From Mesobacillus subterraneus (GTDB taxonomy: Bacteria; Bacillota; Bacilli; Bacillales; Cytobacillaceae), in contig NZ_JAMBOF010000001.1 of assembly GCF_023715485.1 (NCBI RefSeq), forward strand, positions 186,001 to 250,000: a stretch of DNA of 64,000 nucleotides. Direction: 5' to 3'. Positions within the stretch are counted from its first letter, which is position 1, and each line of letters begins with the position of its first letter. The position numbers were made by a program, and so were the translations under genes. The notes under the pieces were generated by a model. The model was given only the letters and a program-made list of their open reading frames with translations. It was not told the origin of the DNA and did no database searches. Positions 53,979-63,061 of the stretch are shown here, piece by piece.

Positions 53979-55244
53979 ATGTTAGAGAAGAGAAAGCCTA
54001 TTCCAATTGGAGAGGCAGTAAAGAAGGTAATGGAGCACAAGAAGATTGGCTCCACTGAATATGTTTCAATCAATGAAAGCTATGGACGATATCTGTCCGA
54101 AGACCTGAAAGCAACTAGTGATGTACCGCATTTTGACAGGGCTCCATATGACGGATATGCCGTGCGTTCAATCGATACCCAGGAAGCATCTCAGTCCCAG
54201 GCTGTGGAATTTGAAGTGGTTGACCACATCGGGGCAGGAATGCTGACTGAAAAAGAGCTTGGCCCTTTCCATGCAGTAAGGATCATGACGGGGGCACAAA
54301 TGCCAGTTGGCGCCGATGCTGTTGTCATGTTTGAATTAGCAAATGAAGTAGAACGCGATGGAAAAAAATATATGGAAACTAAGCGAAAGCACAATAAAGG
54401 CGAAAATGTTTCATACAGAGGCGAGGATGCCAGGGAAGGTGAAGTACTCGTCAAGAAGGGTACATTCATAAATCCAGGAATTCAGGCCATGCTGGCGACT
54501 TTTGGTTATGCCAAAGTTCCTGTTGCGAAGAAACCGGTCATCGGTCTTTATGCAACCGGCACTGAATTGCTGGAGGTTGATGAACCTTTAGAGCCAGGAA
54601 AGATCCGGAACAGCAATTCTTATATGATTTCTGCGCAAATACTGCGGGCAGGAGCGGAAGTTAAATACTTTGGCCAGCTGCCTGATGATTTTGATACATG
54701 CTTCGATGCAGTCAGCAAGGCAATCGAGGAAGTTGACTTATTCATCACTACTGGCGGTGTGTCTGTCGGAGATTATGATTATCTTCCAGAGATTTATGCA
54801 AAGCTTGGTGCTGAAGTCCTTTTCAATAAAGTAGCGATGAGGCCTGGCAGCGTCACGACAGTGGCACAGCTTGATGGCAAGCTATTATTCGGCTTGTCCG
54901 GAAACCCTTCTGCCTGTTATGTAGGCTTTGAACTGTTTGCCCGTCCAATCGTCAGGACGTTGCTGTTCACAGAGCAGCCGCATTTACGGAAGGAAAAAGC
55001 GATACTTGACGCCAATTTTCCGAAAGCAAATCCTTTCACAAGATTTGTAAGAAGTGCATTGACAATTCAGGACGGCAGGCTGGTTGTGACTCCTAGCGGT
55101 CTTGATAAGTCCAATATCATCATGAGCCTGGCCGGGGCAAACTCGCTGATGATACTTCCAGGTGGCACGAGAGGCTTTGAGCAGGGAGTGGAAGTGGATG
55201 TCCTGATGCTCGAAGACCACACAGGCAGTGAATGGCCTTGGTAA
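53979..55244 (+). CDS. moeA: Molybdopterin molybdenumtransferase MoeA
   Basis: A 421-residue enzyme inserting molybdate into adenylylated molybdopterin. FDRAPYDGYAVRS, IMTGAQMPVGADAVVMFE, GLYATGTELLEVDEP, TTGGVSVGDYDYL and FGLSGNPSACYVGFELF are family blocks. AGGAG precedes the ATG. mobB overlaps its 3' end by 13 bases, so the two are coupled. Confidence 0.95.
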   Translation: MLEKRKPIPIGEAVKKVMEHKKIGSTEYVSINESYGRYLSEDLKATSDVPHFDRAPYDGYAVRSIDTQEASQSQAVEFEVVDHIGAGMLTEKELGPFHAVRIMTGAQMPVGADAVVMFELANEVERDGKKYMETKRKHNKGENVSYRGEDAREGEVLVKKGTFINPGIQAMLATFGYAKVPVAKKPVIGLYATGTELLEVDEPLEPGKIRNSNSYMISAQILRAGAEVKYFGQLPDDFDTCFDAVSKAIEEVDLFITTGGVSVGDYDYLPEIYAKLGAEVLFNKVAMRPGSVTTVAQLDGKLLFGLSGNPSACYVGFELFARPIVRTLLFTEQPHLRKEKAILDANFPKANPFTRFVRSALTIQDGRLVVTPSGLDKSNIIMSLAGANSLMILPGGTRGFEQGVEVDVLMLEDHTGSEWPW

Positions 55245-55756
55245 AACCAGTATTATTTCAGGTAGCAGGGTATCAGAACAGTGGAAAAACCACGCTGAGC
55301 ATCAAGCTGATTGAAAAGTTATCTGCTTCCGGCCTGAAAATCGCCACCATTAAACATCATGGACATGGCGGAAAGCCGGATGTACTGGAAACAAAGGATT
55401 CAGGACGACATATAAAGGCAGGAGCCACTGTCTCCCTTGTAGAAGGAGGGGGCAGGATAATCATTCAGGCTGAAGATGTACCGTGGTCACTAGCAAAAGA
55501 GATCGAAATGCTGTCGTTCTTTAAGCCAGATGTAATTATAATCGAAGGATATAAGAACGAGAGATATCCTAAGGCAGTGATTCTCCGCGATAAAAATGAC
55601 CTGGAGCTTCTGGAAAAGCTGCCGAATATTAAAATCATTTTTCATCGTGATCCGAAGCTGGGAAACCAGCTTATTAATTCTGGCTTTCCAGTATTTGATA
55701 CCGAAGACGAAGCCGGTTATAAATGGATTTCAGATTATATAAATAATCAAAACTAG
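55232..55756 (+). CDS. mobB: Molybdopterin-guanine dinucleotide biosynthesis protein MobB
   Basis: A 174-residue GTP-binding protein aiding formation of the guanine-dinucleotide form of the cofactor used by nitrate reductase. Walker A is GYQNSGKTTLS, followed by KHHGHGGKPDVLETKDSGRH and IIEGYKNERYPK. ATG 55232 lies in the moeA end. The 187 bases after it hold TGTCAC/TTCACAC half-sites but no complete Fnr palindrome. Confidence 0.94.
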   Translation: MALVKPVLFQVAGYQNSGKTTLSIKLIEKLSASGLKIATIKHHGHGGKPDVLETKDSGRHIKAGATVSLVEGGGRIIIQAEDVPWSLAKEIEMLSFFKPDVIIIEGYKNERYPKAVILRDKNDLELLEKLPNIKIIFHRDPKLGNQLINSGFPVFDTEDEAGYKWISDYINNQN

Positions 55757-55943
55757 CAGTCAGGCACTGTCAGCCTGAAACAATAGGTGAAAACCCTAAT
55801 TAAATGAAGTGTCGTTCATTAAATAGCTAGAAAAAATTCTTAATTTAGACAAAACGGGCGACTTTTGTCACTGTCACTTCACACTTGCCCAGTTAGAATG
55901 TTAATGGGGTTAATGTTTGTGAGATATGTGTGAGGTGAGAGTG

Positions 55944-56372
55944 ATGGAAATGCTTCAAATCTTTTTGTGGATCGTTTATCCATATACAGTAGCAGCAATT
56001 GTGGCTATGGGAATCGTGTGGCAATATGATGCAACTCGAGAAGAAGGGACTACTTCAAAAGCTAGCCGCCTCTTGGTGTATGTGGTGAGAGGTCTTATGG
56101 CCGCCAGCACGGCCACAGGAATTTTAATTGTGCTTTCAAGCAGCATTGCCAATGAACCTGTACAGTTATTGAAATGGCTTATCAGCCTGGCACAATTGAA
56201 GCCAGACCTTAACCTGGTCCTGAACATTTCCATTCTCTCGAAGATCCATTATATAATCGTATTTTTATTTCTATTAAGCCTGGCTTTCACGAGAGAAATT
56301 TACTATTTGTTAAAACCGCATTTATATTTGAAAAAAATCTTCTTGAAACTTCAATTTGACAGAAGAGGCTGA
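55944..56372 (+). CDS. Short NarI-like membrane protein
   Basis: 142 residues with four predicted membrane segments. MEMLQIFLWIVYPYTVAAIV resembles the start of NarI, the heme b subunit of respiratory nitrate reductase, and LLKWLISLAQLKPDLNLVLN followed by SKIHYIIVFLFLLSLAFTR resembles NarI's C-terminal half. It is far shorter than NarI (~225) and only His residues near IHYIIVF remain; the first pair of heme ligands is absent. No narGHJ is adjacent. ATG 55944 has AGGTGA upstream. It could be a degenerate paralogue or a small quinol/heme anchor. Confidence 0.6.
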   Translation: MEMLQIFLWIVYPYTVAAIVAMGIVWQYDATREEGTTSKASRLLVYVVRGLMAASTATGILIVLSSSIANEPVQLLKWLISLAQLKPDLNLVLNISILSKIHYIIVFLFLLSLAFTREIYYLLKPHLYLKKIFLKLQFDRRG

Positions 56373-56398
56373 ATCCGGGGATTCAGCCTCTTTTTTTG
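56364..56398 (+). terminator. Terminator after the NarI-like gene
   Basis: AGAGGCTGAATCC (56364-56376) pairs with GGATTCAGCCTCT (56379-56391), then seven T. Confidence 0.92.
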
Positions 56399-56402
56399 TT
56401 CT

Positions 56403-56826
56403 TTAGGAAATTAAAAAATTATTTAGTTGTGGATAACTACAGGTAGTATTCTTAATCCAGCTCCAGCGCCTAGCCCCTCGAGTCGATTGTCTAGCTGCGG
56501 CTCCTAACTCCTCGAGACGCTTGTCTAGTGTCGCCTCCTAGAAACTCCGAAACTTCAACTCCCCCGGCAGAAGCAAAAAGCGCTTCTTTGGTGGAGTCTC
56601 CAGTTTCTGCGTTTCTGGACAGTCGGCTATACATTTCGATTTCGGTCCTGCCAATGAAGTCAAAGAACGACTTCACTGGCAGGCCCTCCAGCGCTTGTCG
56701 GAGTTGGACAGTCGCCTATACTTTTCGATTTCGGTCCGCCCAATGAAGTCAAAGAACGACTTCACCGGTCGGTCCTCAAGCGCTTGTCAGGGCTGAACGA
56801 GGCACTTACGCTTTTTGTTCTTTTTT
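56403..56826. repeat. Dispersed repeat family C, long composite copy
   Basis: The outer parts match 47247-47347. The interior has two degenerate direct repeats, near 56627-56702 and 56709-56792, each with GATTTCGGTCC, a hairpin (TGAAGTC-AAAGAAC-GACTTCA) and CGCTTGTC. An earlier module has CTCGAG and TGTCTAG words also seen at 22.2 kb. It is GC-richer than its flanks and non-coding. I recognise the type from other Bacillaceae intergenic regions. It fills the gap before the ywiC promoter. Confidence 0.8.
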
Positions 56827-56863
56827 GACAGTTCGATGTCATTTGATTTTTGGGGCTGAAAAA

Positions 56864-56906
56864 TGTGATGTGTTTCACTTTATTAGCAGGAATACTGCAT
56901 TATATT
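56864..56906 (+). promoter_or_regulatory. Fnr-type promoter of ywiC
   Basis: TGTGA-TGTGTT-TCACT (56864-56879, centre 56871.5) and -10 TATATT (56901-56906); the site falls at -41.5 from a start near 56913. Confidence 0.78.
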
Positions 56907-56936
56907 TAGGTTAGAAACATAAGGGAGTGTTGATTC

Positions 56937-57650
56937 ATGAAATTATTTATGCCAAAACAGCATGGAGCATGGGCGATGTTAATCATCCCTTTCTGGCTTG
57001 GAGCAGCGGCGAGTGAAATGATCTGGCAGCATGTCCCGTTTTTCATCGGGTGGCTATTATTATATTTAGGAACCTACCCATTATTATTGATGTTCAAAAG
57101 GAAAAAGATTCCTTTCTACCGTAAATGGGCGTTTATTTACATGATTCCAGCTCTGGTGTTTTTAATGGTTCCTTTATTAACGACACCATCTATTGTCTAT
57201 TTTGGATTTTCAATGGTTCCCTTCTTTATGCTTAATGCTTATTTTTCTGCAAAAAATAAAGATCGGGCTCTCATGAACGACCTCAGTGCGATCGTTGTTT
57301 TTTCGATTGCCGGTCTAGCGAGCAGTTATCTGCCAGGCGGTACCATTAACGAGGAAGCAATCCTTGTGTTTGCTGCTTCAATCCTATTTTTCACCGGAAG
57401 CACATTTTATGTAAAAACAATGATTCGGGAGAAAAAGAATGCCAATTTTAAATGGATTTCATGGTCATACCATCTTCTTGTGCCAATTTTATGGCTTGCG
57501 GCTGGAGAAGCTATTGTCGCAATTGCAGCAATACCAAGCCTGATCAGAGCCGTTGCTTTTTACGGGAAACCAGTGTCCGTTATGAAAGTAGGAATATATG
57601 AAATCGTAAACGCGGCTCTGTTTTTCATCATCATGCTATTCGCACTCTGA
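56937..57650 (+). CDS. ywiC: YwiC-like membrane protein
   Basis: A 237-residue protein with about seven membrane segments. MPKQHGAWAMLIIPFWLGA at the N-terminus (His-Gly-Ala-Trp) and FTGSTFYVKTMIREKKN are typical of the YwiC-like family. In B. subtilis ywiC lies beside narK and fnr and is induced without oxygen; function unknown, though the fold suggests a UbiA-like prenyltransferase relative. AGGGAG lies before the ATG. Confidence 0.9.
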   Translation: MKLFMPKQHGAWAMLIIPFWLGAAASEMIWQHVPFFIGWLLLYLGTYPLLLMFKRKKIPFYRKWAFIYMIPALVFLMVPLLTTPSIVYFGFSMVPFFMLNAYFSAKNKDRALMNDLSAIVVFSIAGLASSYLPGGTINEEAILVFAASILFFTGSTFYVKTMIREKKNANFKWISWSYHLLVPILWLAAGEAIVAIAAIPSLIRAVAFYGKPVSVMKVGIYEIVNAALFFIIMLFAL

Positions 57651-57660
57651 GAAAAAAATT

Positions 57661-57690
57661 AAGCCGTCAGCATTTGCTGGCGGCTTTTTA
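57661..57690 (+). terminator. ywiC terminator
   Basis: AAGCCGTCAGCA and TGCTGGCGGCTT form the stem, followed by TTTTT. Confidence 0.85.
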
Positions 57691-57695
57691 TGAAA

Positions 57696-57848
57696 GGCTC
57701 TTTTCGTAAACTTTGTTGCTAACTCAACCTTTATGCTTGCCCAGTTCAGAAACCTCCTCGAAAAGAGCTCGAAGGCAAGAGATATACGGCATGAAAAATT
57801 GGCGCGAAAAAAAACAACCTATCCGAAAACAGCCTTATGAAAAAATTA
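57696..57848. repeat. Dispersed repeat, copy 2 (GGCTCTTTTCGTAAACTTTGTTGCT family)
   Basis: Starts GGCTCTTTTCGTAAACTTTG and ends AAAACAGCCTTATGAAAAAA; same ends as 23750-23945. A GAAAAGAGC word at 57760-57768 is complementary to the left end (GCTCTTTTC), suggesting a hairpin. Its right end reaches the stop codon of the second fnr gene. Confidence 0.68.
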
Positions 57849-58538
57849 TTCTATATTGCAGATTTCTAAAGGACAGCTTTCGCAATCTATTTCTCTTTTA
57901 AGCTGACTCAGGGCATGCACCGTAATGAAGCCTTTATCGATTGAAATGATATGATTCCTTCTTAGCTCACTCAAAAGCCTGTTTACGACCTCTCGGGAAG
58001 TGCCGCAAAAGTTTGCAAGTTCCTGGTTTGTCAGGGATACATTGATTTTAATCCCTTCCTCCGCCTCTACTCCATAGCTGTTTACCATCCGAATTAATGT
58101 AGAGTATAAAGCACCTTTTTTTCCATGGAGGACGAGGTCGCGAAATCTTGTTTGTGATTTGCGATGCTGGAGAGAAAGCCATTTGACGAGTTCCAGCGCA
58201 AGTTCATTGTCTCTCGCTGCTTCATTCTCCAGTTTATCCTTCTGGATTACCGCGACAGCCCCGCTCTCGGACGCTCTGGCATTTAATATATGTCTGGATC
58301 CTGGGCTGAACAGTGTAAGCTCCCCAACCAATTCTCCAGCAGAGCACATTCTGATCGTCAATTCACGGCCATCAGGAATCATCTTGCTAATTTGGAATTT
58401 GCCGCTCTGGATAATATATAGTTCATTTGCAATATTGCCTTCTTCAAACAAGAAAGCGCCCTTATCAATCTTTTTAATCCGATGGACCTTTTCGAAAAGT
58501 TTATTCAGATTTGGTGACATGGTTGTTGCAGTCTGCAT
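57846..58538 (-). CDS. Fnr-family regulator, second copy
   Basis: 230 residues, closely similar to Fnr at 47.3 kb throughout: sensor domain, GKKGALYSTLIRMVNSYGVE, helix-turn-helix LTNQELANFCGTSREVVNRL, and C-terminal CESCPLEIC (Cys219, 222, 227) for a 4Fe-4S cluster. Both are probably redox-responsive. AAGGTGG lies seven bases before ATG 58538. It and fnr bracket the anaerobic island, so division of labour between the two is likely but not visible. Confidence 0.9.
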   Translation of the reverse strand: MQTATTMSPNLNKLFEKVHRIKKIDKGAFLFEEGNIANELYIIQSGKFQISKMIPDGRELTIRMCSAGELVGELTLFSPGSRHILNARASESGAVAVIQKDKLENEAARDNELALELVKWLSLQHRKSQTRFRDLVLHGKKGALYSTLIRMVNSYGVEAEEGIKINVSLTNQELANFCGTSREVVNRLLSELRRNHIISIDKGFITVHALSQLKREIDCESCPLEICNIE

Positions 58539-58669
58539 GTTAATACCACCTTAAATACGGCAGATTTATATACTCCTGACCGTATATCTAATATTAATAT
58601 TATTATATTGTAAAGCATATTTATCCAGCAATAAAATTGTGAATTGTTCACATATTGTTAATAATTTTG

Positions 58670-58745
58670 TTGCGTTTTCAAAAATGAATTCTTATAATAA
58701 AAAGAACATTATTTATAAATATAAATTCGAATGATTATTTATGCA
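58670..58745 (+). promoter_or_regulatory. argC promoter with two ARG-box-like sites
   Basis: TTGCGT (58670-58675), 17 bases, TATAAT (58693-58698). Just downstream are TAAATATAAATTCG (58716-58729) and TGATTATTTATGCA (58732-58745), each matching 12 of 14 positions of TGAATWWWWATTCA, the ArgR/AhrC box. Arginine repression by AhrC is inferred. Confidence 0.6.
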
Positions 58746-58766
58746 TTTTAGAGAAGGAGGGAAAAA

Positions 58767-59801
58767 GTGAAAGCAGCAATTATCGGCACAACCGGATATG
58801 GAGGAGGAGAACTGATCCGTATCCTTGCTAATCATCCATTTTTCGACATCCATTCAATCCATACAACGAGAGATGAAAAATCACTATCCGATGAATATCC
58901 TCATTTGACCGGGATTTTTGAAAAAGTTCTCACGAAAATTGATACGGAGAAAATCGCAGAGGAGGCAGATGTTGTTTTCCTGGCCACTCCTTCTAAAGTT
59001 TCTGGAAAGCTTGTTGATTCATTTTTCCGAGAAGATATCAAAGTAATCGATTTATCAGGGGATATGAGATTAAAAGAGCCAGATTCATATAAAGCATGGT
59101 ATGGACATGAGCCGGTCGGTGACTCTATCTTGGCTGAGGCAGTCTACGGCCTTAGTGAATGGAACAGGGAGGAAATTAAAAGCGCAAGGCTCCTGGCAAA
59201 CCCAGGATGCTATCCAACTGCAGCACTCCTTGGCTTGGCGCCGCTCATGGCTGAAAAGCTGGTTGATCCCGGAAGCATCATTATTGACGCCAAATCAGGT
59301 GTATCCGGAGCGGGCAGGTCGCCTTCAATGGGAACGCTGTACGCTGAGTTGAATGAAAATTTCAAAATTTATAAAGTGAATGAACATCAGCATATTCCTG
59401 AAATCGAACAGCAGCTCAGTCTTTGGAATGGTGAAGATGTGAAGGTAACATTCAGTACCCATCTGATTCCAGTTACAAGGGGAATCATGGCTACTATGTA
59501 TGTCAAGCTTCAGGAAGAACTGGATACTCTAAGATTAATAGACTTATATGAAGAAACGTACAATGGCCACCCGTTTATCAGAGTCCGGAAGAATGGAGTT
59601 TTCCCTTCAGTCAAAGAGGTTAAAGGATCGAATTTTTGTGATATTGGCTTGCATGCAGACAAAAGGACTGGAAGAGTTACAATTGTTTCGGTTATCGATA
59701 ATTTGATGAAAGGCGCGGCAGGGCAGGCTGTCCAGAACGCCAATATTATGTATGGTTTGGAGGAAACGGCGGGTCTTGAAATGATTCCCCTGTATCCATA
59801 A
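58767..59801 (+). CDS. argC: N-acetyl-gamma-glutamyl-phosphate reductase
   Basis: Third step of arginine synthesis, NADPH-dependent reduction of N-acetylglutamyl phosphate. 344 residues with the nucleotide-binding IIGTTGYGGGELIRIL, the active-site Cys in NPGCYPTAA, and SGVSGAGRSPS. The start is GTG 58767 behind AAGGAGGG. First gene of argC-argJ-argB-argD-carA, the same order as in B. subtilis. Confidence 0.96.
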   Translation: MKAAIIGTTGYGGGELIRILANHPFFDIHSIHTTRDEKSLSDEYPHLTGIFEKVLTKIDTEKIAEEADVVFLATPSKVSGKLVDSFFREDIKVIDLSGDMRLKEPDSYKAWYGHEPVGDSILAEAVYGLSEWNREEIKSARLLANPGCYPTAALLGLAPLMAEKLVDPGSIIIDAKSGVSGAGRSPSMGTLYAELNENFKIYKVNEHQHIPEIEQQLSLWNGEDVKVTFSTHLIPVTRGIMATMYVKLQEELDTLRLIDLYEETYNGHPFIRVRKNGVFPSVKEVKGSNFCDIGLHADKRTGRVTIVSVIDNLMKGAAGQAVQNANIMYGLEETAGLEMIPLYP

Positions 59802-59812
59802 AGGAGGATAAT

Positions 59813-61048
59813 ATGTACCAGGCATTAACTGACCAAAAGCTGATAAAAGAAATTCACAACGGCGGCATCTTGACCCCTGAAGGCTTCATGTGCGGCGGTG
59901 TCCATGCGGGACTTCGATATAATAAGCATGATTTAGGAATGATCGTTAGCGAAACTCCGTCGAGCTGTGCTGCCGTCTATACGACAAGCCACTTCCAGGC
60001 AGCACCTTTGCTGGTGACACAGGAAAGCATCACCCAGGAAGGAGTGCTGCAGGCAATTGTTGTCAATAGTGCCTGCGCGAATGCTTGTACTGGTGACCAA
60101 GGTTATCTGGATGCATTGAAGATGAGGTCCCTTGCAGCATCAAAATTAGGGTTTGCCGAACATCATGTCGCCGTTGCTTCTACCGGAGTCATCGGGGAAT
60201 TTATGCAGATGGAAAAAATTGAAGCAGGAATCAAGAGACTTACTATAGGGAAGAGAGCTGACGATGCGGAGGCGTTCCAAACGGCGATCCTGACGACTGA
60301 TATTGTCATGAAGCAATGCTGTTATTCTGCTGAGATTGATGGCATGACCGTTCATATTGGCGGAGCAGCCAAAGGTTCTGGAATGATCCACCCGAATATG
60401 GCGACAATGCTTGGCTTTCTGACAACTGACGCTGTTATTTCAAGTGAACACCTTTCGGCTGCATTAAAAGGAGTTACTAATACTACTTTCAATCAAATTA
60501 CAGTAGATGGTGATGTCTCAACAAATGATATGGTGCTTGTAATGGCCAACGGAGCGGCAGCGAATAAACCGCTGAATCCGGATCATCCCGAATGGCCGGT
60601 TTTTCTCGAACTCTTAAAAGAAAGCTGTGCAAGCCTTGCAAAGCAGATTGCCAGAGATGGGGAGGGGGCCACGAAGCTGATTGAGGTTTCAGTCGCAGGA
60701 GCAATCTCCGATGATGAAGCGCGCATAATCGCAAAAAAGATTGCTGGCTCAAACCTTGTCAAAACAGCTGTATATGGTGCAGATGCGAATTGGGGAAGAA
60801 TCATCGGTGCAATCGGCCAAAGCCAGGCCACAGTAAATCCAAAAACAGTCGATATCGCCCTTGGTGACATTACCATGCTCCAGGGCAGTACTCCAATCGC
60901 TTTTGATGAAAATGGAGCAAAGGATTACCTGATGAACGACAAGGTGCAAATTTTCGTTGACCTTCATTTGGGAGATGGAAAAGGAATGGCATGGGGCTGT
61001 GACCTTTCATATGATTATGTGAAAATAAATGCAAGTTATCGGACATAA
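59813..61048 (+). CDS. argJ: Bifunctional ornithine acetyltransferase/N-acetylglutamate synthase ArgJ
   Basis: A 411-residue enzyme recycling the acetyl group from acetylornithine to glutamate. It autocleaves at the Ala-Thr bond in [10 protein letters not shown], making the new N-terminal Thr nucleophile. [10 protein letters not shown] and [10 protein letters not shown] (oxyanion region) are clear. Starts 12 bases after argC with AAGGAGG. Confidence 0.96.
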   Translation: MYQALTDQKLIKEIHNGGILTPEGFMCGGVHAGLRYNKHDLGMIVSETPSSCAAVYTTSHFQAAPLLVTQESITQEGVLQAIVVNSACANACTGDQGYLDALKMRSLAASKLGFAEHHVAVASTGVIGEFMQMEKIEAGIKRLTIGKRADDAEAFQTAILTTDIVMKQCCYSAEIDGMTVHIGGAAKGSGMIHPNMATMLGFLTTDAVISSEHLSAALKGVTNTTFNQITVDGDVSTNDMVLVMANGAAANKPLNPDHPEWPVFLELLKESCASLAKQIARDGEGATKLIEVSVAGAISDDEARIIAKKIAGSNLVKTAVYGADANWGRIIGAIGQSQATVNPKTVDIALGDITMLQGSTPIAFDENGAKDYLMNDKVQIFVDLHLGDGKGMAWGCDLSYDYVKINASYRT

Positions 61049-61061
61049 AGGGGCGAATTCA

Positions 61062-61835
61062 TTGGAAATTATTGTCCTTAAATGCGGCGGCAGTGTTTTG
61101 GAAGAGCTTAATGATGACTTTTTTGATAGCTTAAGAGAATTGATAGAGAACGGTCATTACCCAGTCATAGTCCATGGCGGCGGCCCAGCGATCAATTCGA
61201 TGCTTGACTTATATGAAATTCCTGCAAATTTTAAAGATGGGCTGAGAGTAACATGCGAAAAAACAATGGGAATAGTAGAAATGGTTCTGTCCGGCCAGAC
61301 GAATCGTCAGCTGTGTGGGATGCTGTTGAAGCATGGCTTCAATGCGCTTGGCATCAATGGCAGCGACGGATTATGCCTGCAAGCTGATTATATTGATAAA
61401 TCAGAATTAGGCTATGTAGGGACAATTACTAACGTCAACACAAATCTGATCATGATGGCAATCGAAAACGGTTATATCCCTGTCATTACCCCAATTGCGG
61501 CAGCGAAAGACGGCTTTAAACTAAATATCAATGGCGATTATGCGGCTGCATCAATAGCAAAAGCTCTCAATGCGGATCGGTGTGCATTTGTTACCAATGT
61601 TGACGGCATTCTAATCAATGGAGAAATTGTCAGTGAAATGACTGATAGAGAAATAAATACCCATATTTCTAATGGAAACATTTATGGCGGAATGGTCCCT
61701 AAGGTTAACTCCGCATTAACAGCGACGGCTGCTGGGGTAGAAACAGTGATGATCATTTCTGGGAAAAAGCAATTTTATAAAAATAAATGCTGGCACGGGA
61801 CAGCTATTGCCGCAAAAGAAAGGGTGTTAAAATGA
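61062..61835 (+). CDS. argB: Acetylglutamate kinase
   Basis: Phosphorylates N-acetylglutamate. 257 residues: IIVLKCGGSVLEEL (phosphate Lys), VHGGGPAINSML, GINGSDGLCLQAD, ININGDYAAASIAKAL and VTNVDGIL. The start is taken as TTG 61062, after AAGGGGCG, since the family N-terminus begins at this residue; an ATG at 61029 inside argJ would add 11 unlike residues. Its stop overlaps the argD ATG (ATGA). Confidence 0.94.
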   Translation: MEIIVLKCGGSVLEELNDDFFDSLRELIENGHYPVIVHGGGPAINSMLDLYEIPANFKDGLRVTCEKTMGIVEMVLSGQTNRQLCGMLLKHGFNALGINGSDGLCLQADYIDKSELGYVGTITNVNTNLIMMAIENGYIPVITPIAAAKDGFKLNINGDYAAASIAKALNADRCAFVTNVDGILINGEIVSEMTDREINTHISNGNIYGGMVPKVNSALTATAAGVETVMIISGKKQFYKNKCWHGTAIAAKERVLK

Positions 61836-62986
61836 GTAATTTATTCCCGACCTATCAAAGATGGGAAATCGAGCCTGAAAGAGCAGCAGGGTCTGTAATC
61901 TATGGTAAAGATGGACTTCAATATCTTGATTTCACTTCTGGAATCGGTGTATGCAATTTGGGTCACCGTCCAGAAGCAGTAGAGCATGCAGTGAAGGATC
62001 AGCTGGAGTTATTTTGGCACGTTTCCAACCTGTTTCCGCAAAGTATTCAGGAAGAAGCGGCAAAACAGCTTGCTAAAGCCTCTGGACTCGATTTTGTATT
62101 CTTTGCGAATAGCGGTGCTGAGGCAAATGAAGCAGCCATTAAACTAGCGAGAAAAGCAACCGGACGGACAAAAATCATTACTTTCCAGCAATCCTTTCAC
62201 GGCAGGACATTCGCAGGCATGGCCGCAACCGGACAGGAAAAAATCAAGCAGGGCTTTGGCAGCATGCTAGAAACATTTGTCCACCTGCCATTCAATGATT
62301 TAGAGGCTTTCCAAAATGAAATGGATTGTAATACCGCTGCAGTAATGATTGAAATCGTCCAGGGGGAAGGCGGAATTCATGTCGTCACTTCCGATTTCAT
62401 TAAAGCGGCAGCAAAAGCCTGTTCTGACAATGGTGCTTTGCTGATTGTCGACGAAATCCAGACTGGGATTGGCCGTACGGGAAAACCATTTGCTTTTCAG
62501 CATTTTGGTATTGAACCTGATATCATAACGGTTGCAAAAGGCCTGGGAAACGGGCTGCCAATAGGGGCTGCCGTTGGCAAAGCGGAGCTGGAGGAATACT
62601 TCGGTCCAGGAAGCCATGGTTCCACATTTGGCGGAAATCCAATTAGTACAGCCGCCGCAGCAGCTACGATGAAGATTATCTTTAACGAAGAGTTTCTACA
62701 CGAATCCGCAAGCAAAGGAAAGCTTTTATTTGAGCTTCTCCATAAGGAACTTGGCTGCATTGAATGTGTTAATGAAATCAGGGGTCTTGGTCTGATGGCA
62801 GGAATTGACATGAAAATTGCTGTCCAGCCAATCCTTGCAGAGTTGAGAAAGGCTGGCTTGATTGTATTGCCAGCAGGAGAAAAGGTCATCCGCCTCCTGC
62901 CTCCGCTGAATGTCAGTACAGAAGAGATTGAAACGGCTGTTTGCATACTAGAAGAAACGTTAAAAAATTGTACAATCACAGCGTAA
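61832..62986 (+). CDS. argD: Acetylornithine aminotransferase
   Basis: A 384-residue PLP-dependent class III aminotransferase making N-acetylornithine. FANSGAEANEAAIKLARKAT binds PLP phosphate, FHGRTFAGMAATGQ, VDEIQTGIGRTG with the cofactor Asp, and the Schiff-base Lys in TVAKGLGNGLPIGA. ATG 61832 overlaps the argB stop and has AAAGGGTG upstream. Confidence 0.96.
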   Translation: MSNLFPTYQRWEIEPERAAGSVIYGKDGLQYLDFTSGIGVCNLGHRPEAVEHAVKDQLELFWHVSNLFPQSIQEEAAKQLAKASGLDFVFFANSGAEANEAAIKLARKATGRTKIITFQQSFHGRTFAGMAATGQEKIKQGFGSMLETFVHLPFNDLEAFQNEMDCNTAAVMIEIVQGEGGIHVVTSDFIKAAAKACSDNGALLIVDEIQTGIGRTGKPFAFQHFGIEPDIITVAKGLGNGLPIGAAVGKAELEEYFGPGSHGSTFGGNPISTAAAAATMKIIFNEEFLHESASKGKLLFELLHKELGCIECVNEIRGLGLMAGIDMKIAVQPILAELRKAGLIVLPAGEKVIRLLPPLNVSTEEIETAVCILEETLKNCTITA

Positions 62987-63061
62987 TGGCTGTATCTTTT
63001 TTGAATAATAATGCATAAAAATTAATTTAAGTAAATAAATATTCAACTGGAGAGGTGTCTG

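Noticed and set aside
55866-55890. TGTCAC/TTCACAC cluster as an Fnr promoter for the NarI-like gene
   Set aside because: No complete TGTGA-N6-TCACA palindrome could be built, although the half-sites are suggestive.
58638-58652. TGTGAATTGTTCACA as an Fnr site between fnr copy 2 and argC
   Set aside because: The half-sites are 5 rather than 6 bases apart and it is not at -41.5 from the argC -10; it may bind another protein.
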